From: Hyphomonas sp.
GTDB taxonomy: Bacteria > Pseudomonadota > Alphaproteobacteria > Caulobacterales > Hyphomonadaceae
Length of the DNA stretch: 6,090 bases
Direction: 5' to 3'
NCBI GenBank assembly: GCA_029287305.1
Contig: JARFRJ010000035.1
Location: forward strand, 1 to 6,090
Both the position numbers and the translations under genes were made by a program. Shown here piece by piece: positions 1 through 6,064 of this stretch. Position 1 is the stretch's first letter. Every line of letters begins with the position of its first letter. The notes beneath the pieces are model-generated. The model saw only the letters and a list, made by a program, of their open reading frames with translations. It was not told where the DNA came from and did no database searches.

Positions 1-863
1 CTGCAGGCTGCCTTCAAGCACAAGAGACAGATGAGGCCGACCAGACCGATGAGGCGGCGCTTTCTGCGCTGGTTAATACCGTTTTAAGCGAGGCTGACCT
101 GCAAGCTGATCCGGACAATTGGCGTGCGGTTGCCCCAGAGCGCCTAATGGTTTTTGAGACCACAAAGGGCCGCGTTCTGATCGAAACCTTTCCTGAGATT
201 GCCCCGCGACATGTGGCGCAATTTACAGCAATTGTACGCTCTGGTGATTATGCTGGAACAGCGTTTCATCGCGTTATTGATGGATTTATGTCACAAGGCG
301 GAGATGTGTTTGCCTTGCATGGCCGGACAAGTGGTTTGCCAAATATTGAAGCTGAATTTACCTTTCGCCGAGATCCGGCAGAGCTGGTTTTTGATATGAT
401 CGGCAATCCGGATCAATCTCTGGATGGTTATTATAACGGTCTGCCTGTGCGTACGCAATCTAGCTGGCTGGCTGAACTGTCCGCTGACGGCTTGGTCGAA
501 AGCTATGTGCCGCATTGTCAGGGCGTTGTGTCAACCGCTCGCCTCGGCAATGACATTAACAGTGCCAACTCCCAGTTTTTTCTGATGCGGGCTCACAGTC
601 CACATCTGGACAAGCAATATTCTCCCTGGGGGCGGATATTGGACGGACAAGATGTTGTGCTCTCCATGAAGACCGGGGATCCGCAAGTGCGCAATCCAGA
701 TATACTCAATAAAGCCTTGATGGTTGCCGATATGCCAGAAGCTGAGCGGCCTCATGTCTGGGTACAGAAAACGGATGGACCTGAGTTTCAGGCGCTAGTT
801 GCAGATTTGAAAGACACACATGTCTGCGATCTGCCCGCTATTGTAGCAATAGTTTTTGAGTGA
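1..863 (+). CDS. Cyclophilin-type peptidyl-prolyl cis-trans isomerase, exported, N-terminus missing
   Basis: Catalyses cis-trans isomerisation of prolyl bonds, probably on envelope proteins. The frame is open from base 3 to the TGA at 861-863, so the gene runs off the left edge. A Met codon at 147 lies inside the conserved region (residues just before it read NWRAVAPERL) and is unlikely to be the start. Counting from that Met, the cyclophilin signatures are FHRVIDGFMSQGGD (40-53, with the catalytic Arg at 42), NSANSQFFLM (138-147), and LDKQYSPWGRILDG (153-167). The last carries Tyr where human CypA has His126. About 45 extra residues separate FHRV from SQFF compared with CypA. The first visible residues, AGCLQAQ, look like the end of a signal peptide, either a lipobox (AG|C) or a type I site. 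queA follows with an 83-nt gap to its preferred start. Family assignment is firm; the periplasmic location is inferred. Confidence 0.93.
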   Translation, partial: AGCLQAQETDEADQTDEAALSALVNTVLSEADLQADPDNWRAVAPERLMVFETTKGRVLIETFPEIAPRHVAQFTAIVRSGDYAGTAFHRVIDGFMSQGGDVFALHGRTSGLPNIEAEFTFRRDPAELVFDMIGNPDQSLDGYYNGLPVRTQSSWLAELSADGLVESYVPHCQGVVSTARLGNDINSANSQFFLMRAHSPHLDKQYSPWGRILDGQDVVLSMKTGDPQVRNPDILNKALMVADMPEAERPHVWVQKTDGPEFQALVADLKDTHVCDLPAIVAIVFE

Positions 864-936
864 AGCGACAGCGCACTCTCAATATTTGCAAGCGAAGGCC
901 AATAGGTGACCGTGCAAATTATCTCATTGAGCCTTT

Positions 937-940
937 AGAG
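937..940 (+). promoter_or_regulatory. Ribosome binding site for queA
   Basis: AGAG lies 6 nt before ATG 947. It is a short Shine-Dalgarno match but correctly placed, and with the conserved N-terminus it favours 947 over the upstream GTG at 860. Confidence 0.5.
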
Positions 941-946
941 ATCAAT

Positions 947-2002
947 ATGGATCTTTCGCCGTATGATTTTGATCTGCCAGAGAGCTTAATTGCGCTGCGC
1001 CCGGTCTATCCGCGCGAAGCGGCTCGGCTTCTTATTGTGCATGGGGGTGGGCGTCTGGAAGACGCCTATATGCGCGACTTGCCAGAGCTTTTGCAATCGA
1101 GCGACAGGCTTGTCTTTAACGATACCCGCGTCTTGCTAGCCGCTTTGCAGGCGGTGCGTCCGGCCCGTAATATGCAGGGCCAGGATATAAGCGTGCATAT
1201 CAATCTGGTGACAAAAGCAGGTCCAGACCGTTGGCGCGCCCTAGCCCGGCCCGGCAAACGACTGAAAACAGGGGATGTGTTATTATTGCCCGATGCCTTA
1301 AGGGCAAAGATTATTGACAAGGCCACAAATGGTGAAATTGAGCTTGAATTCAATTTGACAGGTGCAGAGTTGCAAGCCGCCATTGAGCAGTATGGGGCGA
1401 TGCCCTTGCCGCCTTATATTGCGCGCCAGCGCCCGGCTGATGTCCAGGATAAAATAGATTATCAAACCCGATTTGCCGGAGCGGAGGCCGCCTCGGTGGC
1501 GGCGCCGACGGCGGGCCTGCATTTCAGTGAACTGCTTCTATCGGCTTTGACCGCCAAAGGCATTGGGCAAGATTATGTGCGTCTGGATGTTGGTCAGGGC
1601 ACATTTGCCCCGCTCACGACAAAGGACTGGCAAAGCCATCGTCTGCATGCCGAATGGCGCATCATAGAGGCAGAGACAGCCAATCGATTAAACAAACATC
1701 GCGCCAAGGGCGCGCGAATTATCCCTGTCGGCACCACGGCGATGCGCACGCTGGAAAGCGCTGTTGGCGATACGGGCCATCTTATGCCTGTATCTGGGCC
1801 GACAGATATTTTCATTCGCCCCGGCGATCCGGTTCAGATCACACAAGGTCTTGTGACCAATTTCCACTTGCCTAAATCCTCCCTCTTCATGTTGGTCAGT
1901 GCGCTTATGGGAACTGGGCTAATGCAAGCGGCCTATGCCCATGCCATCGCGCACAAATACCGGTTTTATTCCTATGGTGATGCCTGCCTGCTTTTGCCTT
2001 GA
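947..2002 (+). CDS. queA: S-adenosylmethionine:tRNA ribosyltransferase-isomerase QueA
   Basis: Cytoplasmic enzyme of queuosine synthesis. It transfers and isomerises the ribosyl part of SAM onto 7-aminomethyl-7-deazaguanine at position 34 of GUN-anticodon tRNAs, giving epoxyqueuosine. The product is 351 residues, against 356 in E. coli. Visible family motifs are LPESLIA (10-16), LVFNDTRVL (55-63), PLPPYI (153-158), YQTRFA (172-177), AAPTAGLHF (185-193), VGTTAMRTLES (261-271), TDIFIRPG (286-293), LVTNFHLPKSSL (302-313) and YRFYSYGDA (338-346). The frame can be extended to a GTG at 860 that overlaps the upstream TGA. I prefer ATG 947 because MDLSPYDFDLPE aligns with known QueA N-termini and AGAG at 937-940 sits 6 nt upstream. 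The usual partner tgt does not follow here. The gene appears intact. Confidence 0.97.
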   Translation: MDLSPYDFDLPESLIALRPVYPREAARLLIVHGGGRLEDAYMRDLPELLQSSDRLVFNDTRVLLAALQAVRPARNMQGQDISVHINLVTKAGPDRWRALARPGKRLKTGDVLLLPDALRAKIIDKATNGEIELEFNLTGAELQAAIEQYGAMPLPPYIARQRPADVQDKIDYQTRFAGAEAASVAAPTAGLHFSELLLSALTAKGIGQDYVRLDVGQGTFAPLTTKDWQSHRLHAEWRIIEAETANRLNKHRAKGARIIPVGTTAMRTLESAVGDTGHLMPVSGPTDIFIRPGDPVQITQGLVTNFHLPKSSLFMLVSALMGTGLMQAAYAHAIAHKYRFYSYGDACLLLP

Positions 2003-2120
2003 AATTTTGCAAGAGAGGTGACGCGTGCACCTAGTAGGGGCGTCTAAAGCATATTGTCTCAGCGCGTTCTCAGGCCTTGTCTCTGCTGCTTGATCGGCGT
2101 ATTCAGGGACATAATCGATG

Positions 2121-2126
2121 AGGGAG
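2121..2126 (+). promoter_or_regulatory. Ribosome binding site deciding the NDUFS4-like start
   Basis: AGGGAG lies 6 nt before ATG 2133, an ideal Shine-Dalgarno spacing. It overlaps the coding positions that would follow the alternative ATG 2118, so translation most likely starts at 2133. Confidence 0.8.
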
Positions 2127-2132
2127 TATCAG

Positions 2133-2438
2133 ATGCAGGTTCGTATATATCAGCCAAGCAAATCGGCCATGCAGTCCGGTCACGGAAAATCAGAAGGCTG
2201 GGCACTCGAATTTGTCTCTGATACAAAACGCAGTTCCGATCCTGTGATGGGCTGGACCTCTGCAGATGATACAATTGATCAGGTCAAACTGCATTTTGAC
2301 ACCAGAAATCAGGCTATCGCCTATGCCAAGCGTGAGGGACTTGTCTTTAGCGTTGAACCGGAGAAAACGCGCAAACGTCTGATTAAATCCTACTCAGCTA
2401 ATTTTGCCACAGATCGCAAACAGCCTTGGACGCATTAA
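2133..2438 (+). CDS. NDUFS4-like accessory subunit of NADH:ubiquinone oxidoreductase (complex I)
   Basis: This 101-residue protein matches the ETC complex I subunit family, homologous to mitochondrial NDUFS4 (18-kDa/AQDQ subunit). Such supernumerary subunits are known in alphaproteobacterial complex I, for example in Paracoccus. It is expected to sit on the cytoplasmic peripheral arm near the NADH-oxidising module and aid assembly or stability rather than catalysis. Visible signatures are VRIYQPSKSAMQSG (3-16), DPVMGWTSADDT (36-47), the segment ending AIAYAKREG (61-69), and the C-terminal KSYSANF followed by DRKQPWTH (85-101, ending at the stop). An in-frame ATG at 2118 exists. ATG 2133 is preferred because AGGGAG lies 6 nt upstream and the conserved region starts immediately after. 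The gene stands alone, separate from any nuo operon, 130 nt after queA. No signal peptide or membrane segment is seen. Confidence 0.93.
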   Translation: MQVRIYQPSKSAMQSGHGKSEGWALEFVSDTKRSSDPVMGWTSADDTIDQVKLHFDTRNQAIAYAKREGLVFSVEPEKTRKRLIKSYSANFATDRKQPWTH

Positions 2439-2461
2439 ACCTTGTCAGCCTGTCAAAAGAG

Positions 2462-2485
2462 AGGCAATAGACTATTTTGCCTTTT
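2462..2485 (+). terminator. Possible weak intrinsic terminator between the complex I gene and tRNA-Arg
   Basis: AGGC (2462-2465) pairs with GCCT (2479-2482) and AATA (2466-2469) with TATT (2473-2476). There is a 3-nt loop and a 2-nt bulge (TT, 2477-2478), followed by TTTT at 2482-2485. It lies 23 nt after the complex I stop codon and ends exactly where the mature tRNA begins. It could end the upstream message or be part of the tRNA 5' leader. The stem is short and bulged, so the call is weak. A poor promoter match (CTGTCA 2450-2455, TATTTT 2473-2478, 17-nt spacer) overlaps it. Confidence 0.3.
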
Positions 2486-2562
2486 GGCTCCGTAGCTCAG
2501 CTGGATAGAGCACCGGACTTCTAATCCGACGGTCGCAGGTTCGAATCCTGCCGGAGTCGCCA
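2486..2562 (+). tRNA. tRNA-Arg (anticodon TCT)
   Basis: A 77-nt cloverleaf with the CCA end encoded. The acceptor stem is GGCTCCG/CGGAGTC (one G-U), the D stem GCTC/GAGC, and the T stem GCAGG/CCTGC with loop TTCGAAT. The variable loop has 5 nt and the discriminator base is G2559. The anticodon loop CTTCTAA puts TCT at 2520-2522, which reads the arginine codons AGA and AGG. The anticodon stem (2513-2517 with 2525-2529) has four Watson-Crick pairs and a C-A mismatch at the outermost 27-43 position. Fold and identity are clear by eye. Confidence 0.97.
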
Positions 2563-2563
2563 A

Positions 2564-2678
2564 AATAATGCATGAAACTAATGAAATGAGAGCTTTGAGG
2601 CGATATTCTGTGGATATTGCTTCCAGAGCATGCGTGACATCATCCCCACTTATGAAAAGAGTTTCATGCCCCATTATT
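2564..2678. repeat. Long bulged inverted repeat directly downstream of tRNA-Arg
   Basis: AATAATG (2564-2570) pairs with CATTATT (2672-2678), and CATGAAACT (2571-2579) pairs perfectly with AGTTTCATG (2660-2668). This gives 16 Watson-Crick pairs interrupted only by a CCC bulge (2669-2671). Inside, 2597-2606 pairs with 2614-2623 over a 7-nt loop, with two G-U pairs that are legal only in plus-strand RNA. The arms enclose about 80 nt with no supported gene. It begins 2 nt after the tRNA CCA. It could be a structured RNA in the tRNA trailer or a small palindromic or MITE-like element. No clear target-site duplication is visible. The pairing is directly seen; the function is unknown. Confidence 0.55.
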
Positions 2679-2702
2679 GCAAAGCTAGACAGTATATAGA
2701 CT

Positions 2703-2740
2703 AAAAAAAACCGCCTCCATCTCTTGCGAAATGAAGGCGG
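2703..2740 (-). terminator. Minus-strand intrinsic terminator with no gene in front of it
   Basis: Arms 2711-2720 and 2731-2740 form a 10-bp stem closed by CCGCC/GGCGG around a 10-nt loop. The eight A at 2703-2710 become eight U after the stem on the minus strand. The single C-A mismatch seen on the plus strand is a G-U pair on the minus strand, so direction is clear. It lies about 470 nt beyond the terminator of the DUF1501 gene, with no convincing ORF between. It therefore either backs up that terminator or ends an unannotated RNA. Confidence 0.75.
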
Positions 2741-2765
2741 CATGTATGTCAGACCTGATATAATA

Positions 2766-2860
2766 CGCTACTCTACTCACTCATACTTTACTTAACTCTA
2801 CTCTACTAAATATTTTGATGACTAACTTTACAAAACATCATTTACTCAACTTAACACAAT
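2766..2860 (+). other. C-rich, G-poor low-complexity tract, possible Rho loading region
   Basis: By my count there are about 25 C and 3 G in 95 nt, with little self-complementarity. ACTCT-type units recur: the decamer CTACTCTACT occurs at 2768-2777 and again at 2798-2807, and ACTTTAC-like units fall between and after. Unstructured C-over-G RNA with spaced YC dinucleotides is the known profile of Rho utilisation sites. On the plus strand it would lie downstream of the tRNA and opposite the converging operon. The composition is seen; the Rho role is inference. Confidence 0.3.
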
Positions 2861-2876
2861 AGGCGTGCATACATTT

Positions 2877-3024
2877 GTTCTCAAACTCACCAGGCGATCA
2901 AGAGAACTTAACTTGTATATTAACTTGTTTGAGAATTCGTAAACTTTTCCAGTGAATCCGAGGTCTGGTCTTGAGGATTTATTCAAGAGAGAAACTCCAG
3001 CTAAACTTGAAGGACTAGCTGGGG
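2877..3024. other. Cluster of hairpins with competing pairings, possible structured RNA
   Basis: Three foldable units lie in about 150 nt. TTCTCAAAC (2878-2886) pairs perfectly with GTTTGAGAA (2927-2935). TCTTGA (2969-2974) pairs with TCAAGA (2983-2988). CTCCAGCTA (2995-3003) pairs with 3016-3024 with one G-U on the plus strand. A rival helix pairs GTTCTC (2877-2882) with GAGAAC (2902-2907) and would exclude the first. I see no known RNA family and no coding sequence. On the minus strand the first helix lies upstream of the terminator at 2703-2740. Confidence 0.2.
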
Positions 3025-3211
3025 GGCCTATAAACTGGGCGTTTTGGGCATTTGGATGGCCTATGCCTGCAAGATTATCATCAAATCCCAGCGCAGTGCA
3101 GCTCAGATTAAATATATTAAAATAACTGCCTCTATTCGATCCGATCGCCCAAGCTTATTATTCTGCTGGCCAAAAGATAGATTTTTACGCAGCGCAGCTT
3201 AAGCCCGAATC
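3025..3211. other. Remaining intergenic stretch without a recognised feature
   Basis: I find nothing firm here. There is one open frame of 48 codons on the plus strand (ATG 3056 to TAA 3200-3202) with no good Shine-Dalgarno sequence and no family resemblance. A near-repeat of 14 nt (CGCAGTGCAGCTCA at 3092-3105, CGCAGCGCAGCTTA at 3188-3201) is also present. Neither supports a gene call. Confidence 0.3.
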
Positions 3212-3245
3212 AAAACCGCCCCCCTTATCAAAATAAGGGAGGCGG
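3212..3245 (-). terminator. Intrinsic terminator of the DUF1800-DUF1501 operon
   Basis: Arms 3216-3228 and 3233-3245 form a 13-bp stem with a 4-nt loop. Read on the minus strand it has one G-U pair and is followed by TTTTGATT. It starts 24 nt after the DUF1501 stop codon. The plus-strand version would carry a C-A mismatch and has no U tract, so it serves the minus strand. Confidence 0.88.
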
Positions 3246-3269
3246 CGTCTTAGCGATATAAAATACAGC

Positions 3270-4709
3270 CTATTTCATAAAGCCCAGATCCGAGGTTGAG
3301 AAATTTTTCAGAAGTGGAAAAACATCATTGAGTTCCTCTGGATTGAGCCCGAACCATTTTCCGAGTGTTGCAGCATATTGCTCGACCGCAAGTGACGGGA
3401 TCAGACGTCCTTTTTTGACTGCAAACATGTTGTCATTCAGATTATAGGCGGGTAATTCGCCATAAACGCGTTGACCCTTCACACTGCCGCCCATGATAAA
3501 ATGATGATTGCCCCAACCATGATCAGTGCCATCGCCGTTTCCAGTCGTTGTGCGCCCAAAATCAGATGCGGTGAAGACGGTCACATCTTCCCACATGCCA
3601 AGCTCTTCCATGGCGCTGCGAAAGGCGACCATACTATCATTGATCTCACTTTGAAGCTCTGGTAAGCGGCCTGCCTGCTCATCATGTGTATCAAATCCAC
3701 CCAAACTCACAAAAAAGACCTGGCGATTGATTGGATAGTCCCCAAGGGCATTGCGCAATTCAATCGTTCGGGCCGTTGTTTCCATTTGCTGGCCCAATTT
3801 ACCATTTGGGAACTTGGTCGTTATGACAGATCTTTCGCGCTCATTTGTGTCGCTGTAATTTTTACTTCTCTGAATACCATTGGCATAGGCATTAGACATA
3901 TCGCGTGAAAAGATGTTTTCGTGACCAAAATCATTTTCTTCGAAGAAAGCCTCGATTTTATTACGGACGGCATCATCATTATTGATTTTGCTAAGATACG
4001 TACTTCTGTCCGCAATGGATAAACCCAATTTCTTTTGGCTGGTAGCTCTGAATTTACGCGCCTTTTTTCCGGCGAGAAAAATTGTATTTTGATCGGCTGT
4101 GATAGCTGTATAGACCGGGTCTGCGGTCGGGTCTGAATCGAGAATTTTATCTGCAAACAAGCCTCCCCATCCAGTCGTGCCCCCTTCTGTGCCCAGCGAT
4201 AACCAGGTCGCTTCCTGATCATTATGCGAGAACAGATGGGCCGGAAGCGGCACGAGTTGACGTTCATAAGACTCGCGATCCGTTGGTTCAATCAGTGTGC
4301 CGACATTGCCAATAATCGCCGCTTCGCCATTATTGAACATATCGCGAATACCTGACATATTGGGGGGCATACCGAATTTGCGTCCGTTAAACTCCCTCGC
4401 ATTGAGCGGATTGAGCTCTAAGAGATTTTTGATATTGCGTGAAGAATCCGCTTTATCTATGCGATAATGTTTCTCTAGGAGTTCTCTTCTGGCGCTGCGC
4501 AGCTTGTTATAAGATTCCTGATCCTTAGGAATAATTGTATCGGCATGGTCCATGCCGCCACCCAGATAAACACAGACCAGCGCTTTATAGGGCGATGTGA
4601 CATTAGCGGCCCAGGCATTGCTGCCGGCAAGTTTGCCCAGCATGCCTGTTGCGCCAGCAAAGCTCATGGCGGATCCAGCCATAAAATTTCTACGGTTTAC
4701 TTTAGACAT
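3270..4709 (-). CDS. DUF1501 family protein, Tat-exported
   Basis: A 479-residue member of the DUF1501 family (COG4102). The family is placed with alkaline phosphatase/sulfatase-like folds, but its activity is not established. The N-terminus is a classic Tat signal: VNRRNFMAG with twin Arg at 6-7, a hydrophobic stretch, and a likely cleavage after AWA (32-34) or the next Ala. It is therefore probably exported folded. Family hallmarks are YLGGGMDHADT (48-58), GNVGTL (134-139), SHNDQEATW (161-169), SLGGFDTHDEQ (335-345) and TASDFGRT...TDHGWGNHHFIMGG (380-408). The His- and Asp-rich segments could bind metal, which is inference. ATG 4709 is supported by AGAGGA 9 nt upstream. It follows the DUF1800 stop by 18 nt, so the two are very likely co-transcribed. 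The stop is TAG at 3270-3272. The gene is intact. Confidence 0.95.
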   Translation of the reverse strand: MSKVNRRNFMAGSAMSFAGATGMLGKLAGSNAWAANVTSPYKALVCVYLGGGMDHADTIIPKDQESYNKLRSARRELLEKHYRIDKADSSRNIKNLLELNPLNAREFNGRKFGMPPNMSGIRDMFNNGEAAIIGNVGTLIEPTDRESYERQLVPLPAHLFSHNDQEATWLSLGTEGGTTGWGGLFADKILDSDPTADPVYTAITADQNTIFLAGKKARKFRATSQKKLGLSIADRSTYLSKINNDDAVRNKIEAFFEENDFGHENIFSRDMSNAYANGIQRSKNYSDTNERERSVITTKFPNGKLGQQMETTARTIELRNALGDYPINRQVFFVSLGGFDTHDEQAGRLPELQSEINDSMVAFRSAMEELGMWEDVTVFTASDFGRTTTGNGDGTDHGWGNHHFIMGGSVKGQRVYGELPAYNLNDNMFAVKKGRLIPSLAVEQYAATLGKWFGLNPEELNDVFPLLKNFSTSDLGFMK

Positions 4710-4718
4710 TGGATATTT

Positions 4719-4724
4719 TCCTCT
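4719..4724 (-). promoter_or_regulatory. Ribosome binding site for the DUF1501 gene
   Basis: AGAGGA on the minus strand lies 9 nt before ATG 4709, within the 18-nt gap after the DUF1800 stop. It confirms the start that includes the whole Tat signal. Confidence 0.75.
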
Positions 4725-4727
4725 ACT

Positions 4728-6064
4728 TTACTGTATTAAGCCAAATGTGGCGGTACTTGTGATGAGAAGGATCGCAAGTTTAACTCTTGTGGCCCGGTCC
4801 TCTTCATTATTGCGATTGGTGATTTCAACCATGGAAATGATTTCGCCAATTTTCTGACGCTCTTTTTCTGTCAAACGTTGGGCTGTGAGTACCAGGTCCA
4901 GACGATCCAGCAGGGCCTCAGCGTCATCTGCGACGGCCATTGCGCCTTTATAATTCGGCACAAACAGAGGGGTGCCCGCTTTGGCGTATCGCGGTTTGAT
5001 GTCGTTAAAGATAAAGGTGGTCATGAAATTTGCGTAGCCTAAGGCTGAGCTTCCATTGGTGGCCTGAAATTCCGGTGTGGTCAGCCCCATATCTCCGCTC
5101 TCTGTACCGGGGGCAACATAGCCAGGCCGGTAAAAATTGAAGACGGAACTTGCTTTGAGCGGGTGCTGGGCCAAATGTGTCGCCGGATCATTGGTATCGG
5201 ATAAAAGTGCAACTTCATCACTGTCCACTTTATCGATATTGAAACTGTGGGCCCAATGCGCAAAGCGTAGAAGGGGTTCACGAATTTTTCCTTCGGTCGG
5301 GCTGAGCCTGTTTATATTTTGATGTGCTTTACTATCCAACAGGATTGCGGCGATGGTCGCTTCCAAATCCGAATTCTGACCGCTTCCGAAAACTTCACCA
5401 TTCGGCGCAATAAACCGTCCGGTTCTGAAAGCCCTGGCCACACGCGCAACATAAGCAGGCTCCGGGTGTGAGGCTGTAAAACGCTGAATTAATTGGCGCG
5501 AGATAAAAGGCGCGGTATTGGGGTGCTCGACCAAGGCATCCAAGGCTATCTGTACAGATTCATCCCCTGATGTATCGGCCGGAATGATGACATCCAAAAA
5601 CGCCTTTTGAGCCGTTGAATGATCTTTTGCATAGATCACCATGGGTTCATAGAAGTCGTTCAGAACGTTTTCTGGCTCACCTGCACGGTTTCTAGCTTGC
5701 CAAGGCGCTTTCGCGCTACTTTCAAGTCCGAACCCAGTAAAGACTTTAGCTAATTCAAAGATATCATCATTGTCATAAGTCTCAATCGGCTTGCCTTGGG
5801 CGTCCAATTTTGGCGTACCATCCATGTTCAGTTCAACCAGCCCTATGGAGAAGAGTTGCATAATCTCGCGGGCAAAGTTTTCATCCGGCATGCTGCCCGT
5901 TTCTGGGTCTGCTTTTGGGTTTCGGCGATAGGCCAGATATTTCGCCATGGCGGCTGAATATGTGACGTCTTCAAGAACTTTTCGATAGGTGCCAAATGCA
6001 TTTTTAGTAAAAATATCATTCACATAGCCATACATTTCAGGCTTATCATTATCCTGCTCTGTAG
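4728..6064 (-). CDS. DUF1800 family protein, C-terminal part only
   Basis: The C-terminal portion of a DUF1800 protein (COG5267), a family of unknown function commonly encoded beside DUF1501. Counting from the Met at 6035, hallmarks are the segment ending NAFGTYRKVLEDVTYSAAM (12-30), PDENFAREIMQLFSIGLVEL (50-69), LAKVFTGFG (95-103), HPNTAPFISRQLIQRF (171-186), YVARVARAF (195-203), GKIREPLLRFAHW (249-261) and SVFNFYRPGYVAPGT (297-311). The stop is TAA at 4728-4730. The frame stays open upstream of 6035 through codons for TEQDNDKPE up to the adapter junction, so Met 6035 is internal and the true N-terminus, with any signal peptide, is missing. A TAA at 6072-6074 in this frame comes from the adapter. 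It is the first gene seen of a two-gene operon with DUF1501. Confidence 0.95.

Noticed and set aside
22..30. AAGAGACAG, matching the end of the Tn5 mosaic end, near the left edge
   Set aside because: Only 9 contiguous bases and 11 of 19 overall match, and the sequence translates in frame with the cyclophilin, so it is probably genomic.
884..919. ATTTGCA/TGCAAAT inverted repeat before queA
   Set aside because: Only 7 bp with a 22-nt loop and no U tract or known regulatory motif. Likely chance in a short gap.
860..946. Upstream GTG start for queA, overlapping the cyclophilin stop
   Set aside because: The 29 added residues (MKRQRTLNICKRR...) have no counterpart in QueA proteins, and ATG 947 has a placed Shine-Dalgarno sequence and the conserved N-terminus.
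2568..2699. 43-codon plus-strand open frame starting right after the tRNA
   Set aside because: No Shine-Dalgarno sequence (the upstream bases are the tRNA CCA end). It spans the palindromic element and resembles no family I know.
2453..2743. 96-codon minus-strand open frame across the tRNA
   Set aside because: Its middle (PAGFEPATVGLEV...) is the well-known spurious translation of the antisense of a tRNA gene, and its start lies outside the terminator at 2703-2740, which would cut it off.
2766..2860. CRISPR array
   Set aside because: The repeated units are short, degenerate pyrimidine-rich motifs without constant-length repeats or unique spacers, and no cas gene is near.
3056..3202. 48-codon plus-strand open frame (starts MAYACKIIIK)
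   Set aside because: Weak ribosome binding site, basic and random-looking composition, no recognisable domain, and it ends next to the opposing operon's terminator. Kept only as a remote possibility.
2486..3269. Integration (att) site at tRNA-Arg with a genomic island
   Set aside because: I looked for a copy of the tRNA 3' end further downstream and found none in the window, and there is no integrase.
3821..4291. 156-codon minus-strand open frame within DUF1501
   Set aside because: It lies inside DUF1501 in another frame and has no recognisable motif or ribosome binding site, while the DUF1501 frame carries all the family hallmarks.
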